A DNA stretch of 64,000 nt, taken from contig JAGQWX010000011.1 in NCBI GenBank assembly GCA_020436935.1, positions 1 through 64,000 of the forward strand, read 5' to 3'. The translations under genes and the position numbers were made by a program. Below, one piece after another: positions 26,989 to 35,235 of this stretch. Numbering within the stretch: the first letter of the stretch is position 1; every line of letters begins with the position of its first letter. Origin of the DNA: Saprospiraceae bacterium. Its GTDB lineage: Bacteria; Bacteroidota; Bacteroidia; Chitinophagales; Saprospiraceae. The notes below the pieces were generated by a model. The model saw only the letters and a program-made list of their open reading frames with translations, did not search any database and was not told where the DNA came from.

Positions 26989-28425
26989 ATGCAGCAGTTT
27001 GAAACAGTCATTGGTTTGGAGGTGCATATCCAGTTGAATACGAATGCCAAAGCTTTTGGTCCGGAGAAAAATGAATTCAGCCTTGAGCCCAATACACACA
27101 TCAGCCCGGTGACGCTTGCCCTTCCCGGGACATTGCCAGTAGCCAATAAGGCCCATCTGGAAAAGGCCGTCAAACTTGGACTGGCTTTTGGCTGCCACAT
27201 CAATGAATATTGTTATTTCGACCGCAAAAACTATTTCTACCCTGACCTTCCTAAAGGATATCAGATCACGCAGGACGGCAGACCCATATGTGTTGGAGGT
27301 AAAATTACTTTTCCGGTAGAAGGAGGTGAAAAAACGATCAGGATCCACCACATCCACATGGAAGAAGATGCGGGAAAATCGAGCCATGATCAGTCAGATC
27401 ACTACTCACTCCTGGATTACAACAGGGCAGGAACCCCTCTGCTGGAGCTGGTTACCGAGCCCGACTTCAGGTCTGGTCAGGATGTGCACGACTTCATCGC
27501 CTACCTCCAGAAAGTCGTGCAATACCTCGAGGTTTCTGACGGGAATATGGAAGAGGGGTCCATCCGTTGCGATTGCAATGTGAGCGTCAGACCTATGGGC
27601 CAGGAAGCCTATGGAGAACGTCGGGAAGTCAAAAACGTCAACTCCAAGAAGTTTGCTAAAGCTGCTGTTGAATTTGAATCTCAGGCTCAGATCAAAATGA
27701 TTGAAAAGGGAGAACGCATCTATAAAACCACGATGCTGTTTGATCCTGAAAATGGGGAAACCAGACCCATGCGCAAGAAAGAGACAGAAAATGACTATAG
27801 GTATTTTCCTGAGCCTGACCTTGCACCCATCAAAATAACACAACAACAAATTGAAGCCATCAGGGCTACTATTGATCACCTGCCGGAGACACTGGCAAAG
27901 GAACTCAGCGAAGAACATCATGTGCCGGAACAATATCTGGAAGTATTGACCGAACAAAAAAGTTTCGGCCAGCAATATCTTGCACTCAGCAAAAAGATCG
28001 GAGGCAGCCGGGAGCTATCTGACCTGGTCGTACTCAAATTGCTTCCGGAAGCAAAAGCCAAAAATATCAGCCTGGAAGAAGTATTAAGTGCAGACACTGT
28101 AAAGGCTGTTATTGATTTGATCAACAGTGGCAAAGCCGCCAAATCTGCTGTCTTTCAAAGCCTCATTCCTGCGCTTTTTGAGCAATCGAATGCCAGTGTA
28201 ATTGACCTCGCTGCGGATCTCAATCTCATCAAAAGTGAAAATCAGGATTTTGTCGACGAAATCATTGCCAAAGTAATGAGTGCTTTTCCAGATAAAGTGA
28301 AGGAATACAAATCGGGCAAAAAGGGACTTATAGGCTTTTTTGTCGGACAGGTCCAGAGAGAATCCGGAGGGAAAGCCGATCCCAAGCTGGTCAATGAAAA
28401 ATTAGCTAAAGTGTTGAATGGCTGA
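26989..28425 (+). CDS. gatB: Asp/Glu-tRNA(Asn/Gln) amidotransferase subunit B
   Basis: GatB is the tRNA-binding, kinase-like subunit of the GatCAB complex, which converts Glu-tRNA(Gln) or Asp-tRNA(Asn) to the amide form in the cytosol. The 478 residues match the family length. Signatures: FETVIGLEVHIQLNTNAKAFG at the start, ALPGTLPVANKAHLEKAVKLGLAF, FDRKNYFYPDLPKGYQITQ, IHMEEDAGKS, DYNRAGTPLLELVTEPDFR, DGNMEEGSIRCDCNVSVRP and EVKNVNS. The C-terminal YqeY-like tail domain ends GLIGFFVGQVQRESGGKADPKLVNEKLAKVL. gatA and gatC are not in this window, which is normal in this phylum. Confidence 0.97.
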   Translation: MQQFETVIGLEVHIQLNTNAKAFGPEKNEFSLEPNTHISPVTLALPGTLPVANKAHLEKAVKLGLAFGCHINEYCYFDRKNYFYPDLPKGYQITQDGRPICVGGKITFPVEGGEKTIRIHHIHMEEDAGKSSHDQSDHYSLLDYNRAGTPLLELVTEPDFRSGQDVHDFIAYLQKVVQYLEVSDGNMEEGSIRCDCNVSVRPMGQEAYGERREVKNVNSKKFAKAAVEFESQAQIKMIEKGERIYKTTMLFDPENGETRPMRKKETENDYRYFPEPDLAPIKITQQQIEAIRATIDHLPETLAKELSEEHHVPEQYLEVLTEQKSFGQQYLALSKKIGGSRELSDLVVLKLLPEAKAKNISLEEVLSADTVKAVIDLINSGKAAKSAVFQSLIPALFEQSNASVIDLAADLNLIKSENQDFVDEIIAKVMSAFPDKVKEYKSGKKGLIGFFVGQVQRESGGKADPKLVNEKLAKVLNG

Positions 28426-28480
28426 TCGTAACATATTGATTGTTCCCACCGTTTAATACTGTACAATTAGGTATCGTTGC

Positions 28481-29545
28481 ATGGGCCACCTTTACATGTC
28501 CGGAAAGAATCCATTTAGACCATTTTTGGATGCTAATTTTGTTGAAACCATTTTACGACGGGTTTTTGCGCGACGCATTTCCGCATTTGCATTTCAAGAC
28601 CTCTTACTCATTTCCCTATTCTTCCTGTTGTCACAATCGGTCAAGGCCAATGAACCAAAATTGGTGGACCTGTACATTCCGGTTACAACATTGAGCGCTG
28701 AAGGCAGTTTTATCGTTCCCTTTCAAATCAAAGACGGCCTGGTCCTCATCAGCGGAAAAGTTGAGGGTGAAGAAGGCTGGCTGGTCCTGGACAGCGGTGC
28801 CAGGCGACTGGTGCTCAACAGCCAATACTTTCAGGGAACGGGTGATGCAAGCAGTGTTGCCTATGGCCTTGGAGGAAACATTTCAACCCTTTCAAAAATA
28901 AAAAACGCAGCCCTCGAATTTGAAGAAGTGAAATTTGAGCGCATTGGTGCTGATATCATCGATCTTCAGGCCATTGAGAACAGTAAAAAAGTGAGACTTA
29001 TCGGTTTGCTCGGGTATGAGGTGCTCAATCAATTTGAAATCATGTACAATTACCGGGAAGGTTATTTGACATTTTCGGCCCTTGACGATAAAGGAGAGAT
29101 GATCAATCCAATGCCCCATACCCAGCTCAAAGTTGACAGCATGTCATTTTCTTTAGGGAATTTTATTCCCGTGCTGACTGTTAGCATCAATGGCATAGAA
29201 AAGAAAATGGGACTGGATACCGGTGCCGAAATCAATTTATTGCACATCAACAACAATGACGATATTTTAGGTGAATTCAATGTCATGCGCAGCATTAAGA
29301 TTACCGGTTCGGATGGGAGGAAAAAAGAAGCGCTTGCAGGAAAGTTATACAGGCTTAAGGTCTTTGATAAGTATACCTGTGCTGCCATGTCAACCATGCT
29401 GAGTAACCTCGAAAATTTTCATACCATTTACAATACTAAAATCGACGGTATTCTGGGATTTGAATTTTTGTCACCCTGGATCACCAGCATCAATTATAAA
29501 AAGAAAATGTTTTATCTGCACAGTTTTAAAACCGAGCGGCCATGA
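28481..29545 (+). CDS. Exported protein with tandem retropepsin-like aspartyl protease domains
   Basis: The 354-residue protein has an N-terminal signal or anchor (about 39-56, FQDLLLISLFFLLSQSVKA); the true start may lie inside the first 40 residues. Two aspartyl protease motifs are present: LVLDSGARRLVLN (Asp104) and MGLDTGAEINLLH (Asp246). Each is followed about 70-75 residues later by the same downstream strand, LLGYEVL (176-182) and ILGFEFL (324-330). The chain thus holds two retropepsin-like units that could pair with each other, as the lobes of pepsins do. Its stop overlaps the ATG of the next gene by 4 bases (ATGA), implying translational coupling. Substrates are unknown. Confidence 0.8.
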   Translation: MGHLYMSGKNPFRPFLDANFVETILRRVFARRISAFAFQDLLLISLFFLLSQSVKANEPKLVDLYIPVTTLSAEGSFIVPFQIKDGLVLISGKVEGEEGWLVLDSGARRLVLNSQYFQGTGDASSVAYGLGGNISTLSKIKNAALEFEEVKFERIGADIIDLQAIENSKKVRLIGLLGYEVLNQFEIMYNYREGYLTFSALDDKGEMINPMPHTQLKVDSMSFSLGNFIPVLTVSINGIEKKMGLDTGAEINLLHINNNDDILGEFNVMRSIKITGSDGRKKEALAGKLYRLKVFDKYTCAAMSTMLSNLENFHTIYNTKIDGILGFEFLSPWITSINYKKKMFYLHSFKTERP

Positions 29546-30489
29546 TCAGGAAAGTTGTTTTTATTAATTTGATATCATTGATGTCAATTTTGAGTCATAT
29601 CACAGCTCAGGATCAGGTTGGGGCGTCATACGTCATCAGAAACGGTGAAGTCATTTTTACTTTTCACAGCAAATGCCTTGACAGCAAAAGTGAAGATTGT
29701 ATCGCTATGGCAGATTTTGAGGGCCTCAATCTAAAACAAGCCATAGCCAACAACAATTTTGATGCCTGTCTTAAAGAAGGCTGGGTCGTCAAAAAGGTAG
29801 GAAAAGACATGTATGAGATGCATAAGTCGCTGGATGATTATAAAGAAAAACTGGATTATGGTGATGTTTTTATGATCGACGCACATTACTGGAAAGCACC
29901 ATTTTCACAACCCGACAAATCCAATAAAAACTATAAACCTGCAGATATCATCAGCCAGGCCAGAGTTAGCGCCAGGGGCAATGTAACTTTTTATTTGAAA
30001 GGGCACACAAAAGCCAAAGATGTCATTCTCAGCGGCAGTTTTAATCAATGGAAAGAAAATGACATCAAAATGGTGAGAGCCGGCACTGACGGCTGGCAAA
30101 TCAAAATGAGTATACCACCAGGTTTGTACGAATATAAGTTTATCGTAGATGGAGAATGGATGCATGACCCTGCCAACAAAGCTACAGTACGCAATCAGTA
30201 CCATACCTTAAACAGTATTCTGAGTGTCGGCCAGAAGGTCAATTTTACCCTGCCGGGGTATACTTCTGCTAAAAAGGTTATCCTGGCAGGCAGTTTCAAC
30301 AATTGGAACGAACAGGCCATGAAGATGACCAAAACCTCCCAGGGTTGGAAGTACAGCATTGAGCTTCCTCCGGGTAAACATTTTTATAAGTTCATCGTCG
30401 ATGGCATGTGGATCACGGACCCTACCAATATTCTAAAGGAGGTAAATGACGGCAATGAGAACTCGGTGCTGGTGGTGAGGCTTTATTAA
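29542..30489 (+). CDS. Secreted protein with two glycogen-binding-like (AMPK/CBM48) domains
   Basis: The 315-residue protein has a signal peptide (1-23, ending TAQ). After an unrecognised N-terminal region with a Cys pair (Cys45, Cys53) come two similar immunoglobulin-like E-set domains at about 145-228 and 232-313. Each shows the glycogen-binding pattern: VILSGSFNQW...GWQIKMSIPPGLYEYKFIVDGEWMHDP, then VILAGSFNNW...GWKYSIELPPGKHFYKFIVDGMWITDP. Such domains bind alpha-glucans in AMPK beta subunits and branching enzymes; in secreted Bacteroidota proteins they may bind glycans or other proteins. No catalytic domain is present. It is coupled to the retropepsin gene by a 4-base overlap. A 7-bp tandem array begins inside its stop codon. 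Confidence 0.83.
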   Translation: MIRKVVFINLISLMSILSHITAQDQVGASYVIRNGEVIFTFHSKCLDSKSEDCIAMADFEGLNLKQAIANNNFDACLKEGWVVKKVGKDMYEMHKSLDDYKEKLDYGDVFMIDAHYWKAPFSQPDKSNKNYKPADIISQARVSARGNVTFYLKGHTKAKDVILSGSFNQWKENDIKMVRAGTDGWQIKMSIPPGLYEYKFIVDGEWMHDPANKATVRNQYHTLNSILSVGQKVNFTLPGYTSAKKVILAGSFNNWNEQAMKMTKTSQGWKYSIELPPGKHFYKFIVDGMWITDPTNILKEVNDGNENSVLVVRLY

Positions 30490-30557
30490 ATTTGAAAATC
30501 GAAATTTGAAAATCGAAACTTGAAATTTGAGCATCGAAATTTGAGCATTGAGATTTG
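30488..30557. repeat. Ten-unit degenerate 7-bp tandem array
   Basis: Ten consecutive heptads run without a slip. AAATTTG or a one-to-two base variant occupies most of the odd positions and AAAATCG or AGCATCG the others, so the first part is also a 14-bp repeat. The array starts inside the TAA stop codon at 30487-30489. Its period is not a multiple of three and it contains no gene. Confidence 0.8.
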
Positions 30558-30759
30558 AAAGACGGTCACCTGCTTTGTGATTTTTCCGATTAGTTGTTTT
30601 GATTAAACCTTTTATCGCAGATCCATTTTAAAGTTTATTTGTTGAAATCTATTTTAACGCTTACCACCGTATATGGCAGGTGAAGTATAGGGTGACCTTT
30701 GTACTTGAGAAGTAGGTCATTTACAAACATGTTTGGTAATCATTAATAAACACGATTTG

Positions 30760-31551
30760 ATGAGCAAAATACATTACATCGAAGAACAGATCTCTGCATT
30801 AAGAGAAAACCTCAGGAACCACGAACTATATCATCACCTTTCTGATGTGGATGACATCAAGGTCTTTATGGAACATCATGTTTTTGCTGTTTGGGATTTT
30901 ATGTCACTGCTCAAGGCACTCCAGCAACGATTGACTTGTATTTCGTTGCCATGGAAGCCTGCTGCGAATGCAAAAATTGCGAGATTTGTCAACGAAATAG
31001 TGCTGGGTGAAGAGACCGATTTGAATGAATTGGGAGTTCCTAAAAGCCATTTTGAAATGTATTTGGACGCGATGGCAGAGGTTGGTGCTTCAACAAATGA
31101 AGTACTCCAGCTGGTCCAATCAGCCGACACTGTGGAGGAAGTGCTTGAACAAATACAAAGTGCGGGCTTAAAACCAGGTGTGAAGGAATTTTTAGCCTAT
31201 ACTTTTACCATCATTCAATCCGGGCAAACGCACAAGATTGCAGCTGCCTTTACTTTCGGCAGAGAAGACCTCATTCCTGATATGTTTCTCGCCATCATTG
31301 AGCACTCAAAGCATGAGCAAAATAATACATTTCCAAAGCTCTCGTATTACCTCAACAGACATATAGAATTGGACGGAGACGAACACGGACCCCTCTCTCT
31401 GGAGATGATATCGGCTTTGTGTGGAGATGATGAAGGCAAGTGGAACGATGTGCTTGAGGTCTCCATCGAAGCTCTGGAGAAGAGAATAAACTTATGGGAT
31501 GAGATCAGTACCCAGATCAAACAAAACAAGTCAGCCTTACATTTTGTATAA
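30760..31551 (+). CDS. DUF3050 family protein, heme-oxygenase-like fold
   Basis: From the ATG at 30760 the product has 263 residues; an earlier TTG (30733) adds nine residues that do not fit the family start. It opens KIHYIEEQISALRENLRNHELYHHLSDVDDIKVFMEHHVFAVWDFMSLLKALQQ, the DUF3050 signature, with the His residues expected for a heme-oxygenase-like helical fold (LRNHELY, FMEHHVFAVWDF, and later NRHIELDGDEHGPLSLEMI). Several relatives of this fold are non-heme diiron oxygenases, so metal binding is plausible but not shown. It is cytosolic. It follows the 7-bp array after about 200 bases and is probably monocistronic. Confidence 0.85.
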   Translation: MSKIHYIEEQISALRENLRNHELYHHLSDVDDIKVFMEHHVFAVWDFMSLLKALQQRLTCISLPWKPAANAKIARFVNEIVLGEETDLNELGVPKSHFEMYLDAMAEVGASTNEVLQLVQSADTVEEVLEQIQSAGLKPGVKEFLAYTFTIIQSGQTHKIAAAFTFGREDLIPDMFLAIIEHSKHEQNNTFPKLSYYLNRHIELDGDEHGPLSLEMISALCGDDEGKWNDVLEVSIEALEKRINLWDEISTQIKQNKSALHFV

Positions 31552-31608
31552 GCTTTAGTGAAGTAGGAGCATTTGCAGCCGATCGGACTGTTTAATGTTT
31601 GGATAAGA

Positions 31609-32403
31609 CTATTTGACCGTACTTACATTTATTGTCCTGGAACCGTCGCCATTGCGCAGGATTTTGACTTCCATGTATTCGTCCAGCAATGGGTAGATGA
31701 TTTGAGGCCATTCTATCCACGTCATGTTGCCCGAATCGAGGTATTCTTCGATGCCCATATCCAGTGCTTCCTCGATGGTTTCGAGCCTGTATAAGTCCAT
31801 GTGATAAATGGTCTGATTGTTTGCGGCTCGGTATTCGTTCACCAAAGAAAAAGTGGGGCTGCTGGTTTCGGCAATGCCTGATTGTTTGGCCATGGCTTTG
31901 ATGAAGGTGGTTTTTCCGGCACCAAGGTCTCCAATGAAGGCCAGTGTTCTTTGGTCGGAATTATTGGCAAACAACAATATTTTCTGAGCAATATCATCGA
32001 GGTCGAGCAGAGAATGTGCTATAAACTCCTGGCCTTGAATGTCAATCGATTTTTGATCAGCAGTAAGGCTGGCCAATTCTGAAGGATGCCAGAATACGTT
32101 TTTGAAATCCACGACTTTATGGTCTTTGATTTTCACACCCTCGCTTTCCAGTCTTTCCTGCATGAGGGTGGGCGTGGGGAACATGAGCCTTCCTGACAGC
32201 TCACCAATCCGGTTGACCACTCTGTGGGCAGGAACATCTACAGCGCCATGGCACTGGTTGAGTGCCCAACCCACCATTCGGGAAGACCCCAAAGACAAGT
32301 AGTCAGCTATGGCTCCATAATTGGTCACTCTCCCTCTGGGGATGGCTGCCACCACCTCATAGACCTTTTCGTAATAAGTTTTGTGTTCTGTTTTCCCGCT
32401 CAT
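31609..32403 (-). CDS. Alkyltransferase-like domain fused to TsaE ATPase
   Basis: One 264-residue chain joins two normally separate proteins. Residues 6-110 are an alkyltransferase-like (ATL/MGMT DNA-binding) domain: YEKVYEVVAAIPRGRVTNYGAIADYLSLGSSRMVGWAL, then VPAHRVVNRIGELSG. The usual MGMT active site PCHRV reads PAHRV (Ala59), so it cannot accept alkyl groups; ATL proteins flag O6-alkylguanine for nucleotide excision repair. Residues 125-264 are TsaE, the ATPase for tRNA t6A37 synthesis: Walker A GDLGAGKTT (158-166), SPTFSLVNEY (182-191), HMDLYRL (201-207) and EWP (231-233). The frame is open throughout, with no sign of a joined stop. It is divergent from a TrpF-like gene, with 46 bases between starts. 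The fusion is visible; coupled function is inference. Confidence 0.9.
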   Translation of the reverse strand: MSGKTEHKTYYEKVYEVVAAIPRGRVTNYGAIADYLSLGSSRMVGWALNQCHGAVDVPAHRVVNRIGELSGRLMFPTPTLMQERLESEGVKIKDHKVVDFKNVFWHPSELASLTADQKSIDIQGQEFIAHSLLDLDDIAQKILLFANNSDQRTLAFIGDLGAGKTTFIKAMAKQSGIAETSSPTFSLVNEYRAANNQTIYHMDLYRLETIEEALDMGIEEYLDSGNMTWIEWPQIIYPLLDEYMEVKILRNGDGSRTINVSTVK

Positions 32404-32449
32404 TATCGTGATTGCTTACCTTAGCCCGGTAAACGAGCAACAAAGATAT

Positions 32450-33013
32450 ATGCAAAGACCAAAGATTTATGCCTCCGACGTTTCAAACTTATCTGACGCC
32501 AGATACTTTGCAGCCATGGGTGTTGACCTTATAGGGTTTGAACTCTCAGAACAAACAGATGTGCAGAAGATAGCAGAGATCATTTCATGGGTGGAAGGAC
32601 CGGCCATCGCTGTGGAAATAACTGAGGATTCCTGGACACCCAAAGTACTTGAAGGAATAGATGTCCTGAAGCCGGCTTACCTTGTGCTTCCCATCTACTG
32701 GAACGATATTCCCCACTTTGGAGAAAAGGAGGTGTTGACTAAAAAATATATGGACGAAGTGGCAGAGGAAGATGCTGCCATCATCAGGATTTGTGATGTG
32801 AGTCTGGCTTCATTGAGTGAGGCACAACTTGCAGCGCTGAAATCCGAACAAAATGTCTATCTTGAAGCGGCCTGGACCGGAGATGATGTTGATTTTGCAG
32901 TGACCCATTTTCCAAAATTGGGTATGGTGATCAGGGGAGGAGAAGAGGAGGCTCCGGGCATTAAGTCGTTTGATGAATTGGATGAATTTTTTGAGCGGGT
33001 TGAGAGCTTCTAG
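32450..33013 (+). CDS. Degenerate TrpF-like (beta/alpha)8 barrel protein
   Basis: From the ATG at 32450 the product has 187 residues, close to the roughly 200 of phosphoribosylanthranilate isomerase. The opening KIYASDVSNLSDARYFAAMGVDLIGFEL aligns with the TrpF start [26 protein letters not shown], but the general-base Cys is Tyr7, and the conserved catalytic Asp in the middle of the barrel and the phosphate-binding glycine loops are not evident. It ends MVIRGGEEEAPGIKSFDELDEFFERVESF, like the last TrpF strand and helix. No other trp gene is near. It is probably a family member with another role, or a non-catalytic one. It is divergent from the alkyltransferase-like/TsaE gene. Confidence 0.65.
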   Translation: MQRPKIYASDVSNLSDARYFAAMGVDLIGFELSEQTDVQKIAEIISWVEGPAIAVEITEDSWTPKVLEGIDVLKPAYLVLPIYWNDIPHFGEKEVLTKKYMDEVAEEDAAIIRICDVSLASLSEAQLAALKSEQNVYLEAAWTGDDVDFAVTHFPKLGMVIRGGEEEAPGIKSFDELDEFFERVESF

Positions 33014-33014
33014 C

Positions 33015-33049
33015 TATTAGTCTTTAGTCTTTGGTCTTTGGTCTTTTGT
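33015..33049. repeat. Five-unit 7-bp tandem array
   Basis: Five heptads run head to tail: TATTAGT, CTTTAGT, CTTTGGT, CTTTGGT, CTTTTGT. The array begins one base after the TAG stop of the TrpF-like gene. Flanking bases upstream inside the coding region (GCTTCTAGC) loosely extend the pattern. Confidence 0.7.
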
Positions 33050-33147
33050 TTTCTCGCAGAGGCGCAAAGAAGTTTTGAAATTAAAGATCGCAGAGGTTTT
33101 CACGGCTTGCTCACCAACTACATTCTATAACTAAAAAAGAAAATCAA

Positions 33148-34650
33148 TTGATACCACTGTTTACTTTATCGCCCACGGCCATTATCTCCATCATTCTTGG
33201 ATATTTTGTCATTTTGATCGTGATATCATTGCTCACATCGGGGAAGAGCGATAACCAGACTTTTTTCTCAGCCAATCAAAACAGTCCATGGTTGTTGGTA
33301 GCCATAGGTATGATCGGGGCTTCTTTGAGTGGGGTGACTTTTATTTCCATTCCGGGCGTAGTCGGTGCCGGAGGAGGTAACCAGCAATTTTCCTATATGC
33401 AAATGGTATTTGGATACCTGGTTGGTTATTTTGTGATTGCGGCGGTTTTGATGCCCATATATTACAAATACAAACTCACCTCCATTTACGGCTATCTTGA
33501 AGAAAGGCTGGGGAAGACTTCCTATAAGACGGGGGCGGCATTTTTCCTTTTGTCGAGGCTTGTGGGTTCGGCCTTCAGGATGTATCTGGTAGCTCTTGTA
33601 TTTGACCGGTTTGTTTTGGGGCCTTTGGGCATTCCTTTCTGGCTTACGGTGCTGATTTCCATTTTTCTTATTTGGGTGTATACTTTCAGAGGTGGCATCA
33701 AAACCATTGTGGTGACGGACGTTTTCCAAACGGTTTCTATGCTCACAGCTTTGATTCTTACCATAGTGACCATATTGAATTCACTGGACATCAGCATTGC
33801 CATTACTTTTGAGACCATCAGCAATGCAGGCTTGAGCAAGCTTTGGTTTTTTGACAAAGGGTGGAACGACCCCAATAATTTTTTCAAACAATTCATTTCC
33901 GGGGCGCTCATTGCCCTGGTTATGACAGGCCTCGATCAGGACATGATGCAAAAAAACCTCACCTGCCGAAGCCTGAAAGATGCCCAGAAAAACATGTTCT
34001 TGTTCACCATCATCCTGGTTTTTGCCAACCTGTTGTTTCTGACACTTGGAGCGCTGATGTATGTGTACATCGATCACATGGGCATCACTCCACCGGAAAA
34101 GTCAGACTACCTATTCCCGATGTTGGCGCTGGAACACCTCAGCCCTATTGTAGGCGTATGTTTTATTGTTGGAATTACGGCAGCCAATTATGCCAGTGCA
34201 GACAGCGCACTGACTTCTTTGACTACATCCTTCTGCATCGATTTCCTCAATCTCAATAAATCTACCAAGCCTGAAGAAGAAAAAACCAAGGTGCGCACCT
34301 ATGTGCATATAGGGTTTTCAGTCCTTATTTTTCTGACCATTATGCTTTTTGCCATCATCAACAACGACGCCGTGGTCAACAATGTCTTTAAAGCTGCCGG
34401 TTACACCTATGGTCCCCTGCTTGGGCTTTTTGCCTTCAGCATTCTCACCAAAAGAGCAGTGTTGGACAAATGGGTTTGGTTGGTATGTATCTTATCGGTG
34501 GTCCTGAGTTATGTACTCGATATGTACAGCGAGCAACTTTTCTTTGGCCTCAAACTCGGTTACCTCAATCTGGCATTGAACGGATTTCTGACTTTTGTGG
34601 GCCTTTGGCTGATATCGGGAGCACGAGCATTGGAGCAAAGAGTTGAATAG
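33148..34650 (+). CDS. Sodium:solute symporter (SSS family)
   Basis: The 500-residue integral membrane protein has about 13 hydrophobic segments and the SSS signatures: an early helix (IISIILGYFVILIVISLLTSGKSDNQTFFSANQNSPWLLVAIGMIGASLSGVTFISIPG), then RLVGSAFRMYLVALVFD, GGIKTIVVTDVFQ and GLDQDMMQKNLTCRSLKDAQKNM. The GLDQDMMQ...A-K segment is conserved in this family. It couples Na+ entry to uptake of a solute that cannot be named here. The start is TTG at 33148; the next in-frame ATG lies after the first helix and would remove a needed segment. It follows the TrpF-like gene and a 7-bp array. Confidence 0.9.
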   Translation: MIPLFTLSPTAIISIILGYFVILIVISLLTSGKSDNQTFFSANQNSPWLLVAIGMIGASLSGVTFISIPGVVGAGGGNQQFSYMQMVFGYLVGYFVIAAVLMPIYYKYKLTSIYGYLEERLGKTSYKTGAAFFLLSRLVGSAFRMYLVALVFDRFVLGPLGIPFWLTVLISIFLIWVYTFRGGIKTIVVTDVFQTVSMLTALILTIVTILNSLDISIAITFETISNAGLSKLWFFDKGWNDPNNFFKQFISGALIALVMTGLDQDMMQKNLTCRSLKDAQKNMFLFTIILVFANLLFLTLGALMYVYIDHMGITPPEKSDYLFPMLALEHLSPIVGVCFIVGITAANYASADSALTSLTTSFCIDFLNLNKSTKPEEEKTKVRTYVHIGFSVLIFLTIMLFAIINNDAVVNNVFKAAGYTYGPLLGLFAFSILTKRAVLDKWVWLVCILSVVLSYVLDMYSEQLFFGLKLGYLNLALNGFLTFVGLWLISGARALEQRVE

Positions 34651-34692
34651 TATTATTGGATATAAATCCAAACGCGCAAATTTATAATTACA

Positions 34693-34700
34693 TATCTTTG
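34693..34700 (+). promoter_or_regulatory. -7 box immediately before the Uma2 start, possible leaderless transcript
   Basis: TATCTTTG matches the Bacteroidota -7 consensus TAnnTTTG exactly. It ends four bases before the ATG at 34705, so initiation would fall on or next to the start codon. No TTTG is found 19 bases upstream. Confidence 0.4.
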
Positions 34701-34704
34701 CAGT

Positions 34705-35235
34705 ATGAGTTCAGCTGTCAAAATTCTTCCAAATTATACATACGAAGACTACCTGCGATGGGAAGGTCGATGGGAAGTCATTGATGGCATCGCCTATGAC
34801 ATGAGTCCAATGGCCTCTCCAAAACATCAAAAAATTGCAGTAAAATTGAGCATCATTCTGCAGAATGCTTTGGATAAAAACGATTGTGGATGTCAAGTAT
34901 ACCAGCCTATTGATCTTTTGATTACAGAAAATACTATTGTCAACCCTGATTTGCTGATAGTTTGCGAAGAAATCAGTGGCCAATATTATGACAAGCCACC
35001 ATTTTTAATTTCAGAGATCCTATCACCTTCTTCCAGAATGAAGGACACGATTACAAAATTTGATTTGTATTCGAAGTTTGGGGTAAAGTATTACCTCATT
35101 GTAGATCCAGATGCAGAAAGTATCACGATGAATGAATTGGTAAACGGCAATTATGTTGTGATGGATCAGCCATATGAACTTACGATGAATGAAAAATGCA
35201 GGACAAATCCAGATTTTAGCCAACTTTTCTATTGA
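34705..35235 (+). CDS. Uma2 family (DUF820) putative PD-(D/E)xK nuclease
   Basis: The 176-residue protein has the Uma2 pattern: YTYEDYLRWEGRWEVIDGIAYDMSPMASPKHQKIAVKLSIIL at the start, QPIDLLITENTIVNPDLLIV, then PPFLISEILSPSSRMKDTITKFDLYSKFGVKYYLIVDPDAE. The Asp in VNPDLLIV and the Glu in SEILSPSS would be the metal ligands of the PD-(D/E)xK fold, and the Lys of TKFDLY follows. The family is very abundant in cyanobacteria and present in Bacteroidota, often in many copies; its substrate is not established. It is monocistronic. Confidence 0.9.
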   Translation: MSSAVKILPNYTYEDYLRWEGRWEVIDGIAYDMSPMASPKHQKIAVKLSIILQNALDKNDCGCQVYQPIDLLITENTIVNPDLLIVCEEISGQYYDKPPFLISEILSPSSRMKDTITKFDLYSKFGVKYYLIVDPDAESITMNELVNGNYVVMDQPYELTMNEKCRTNPDFSQLFY

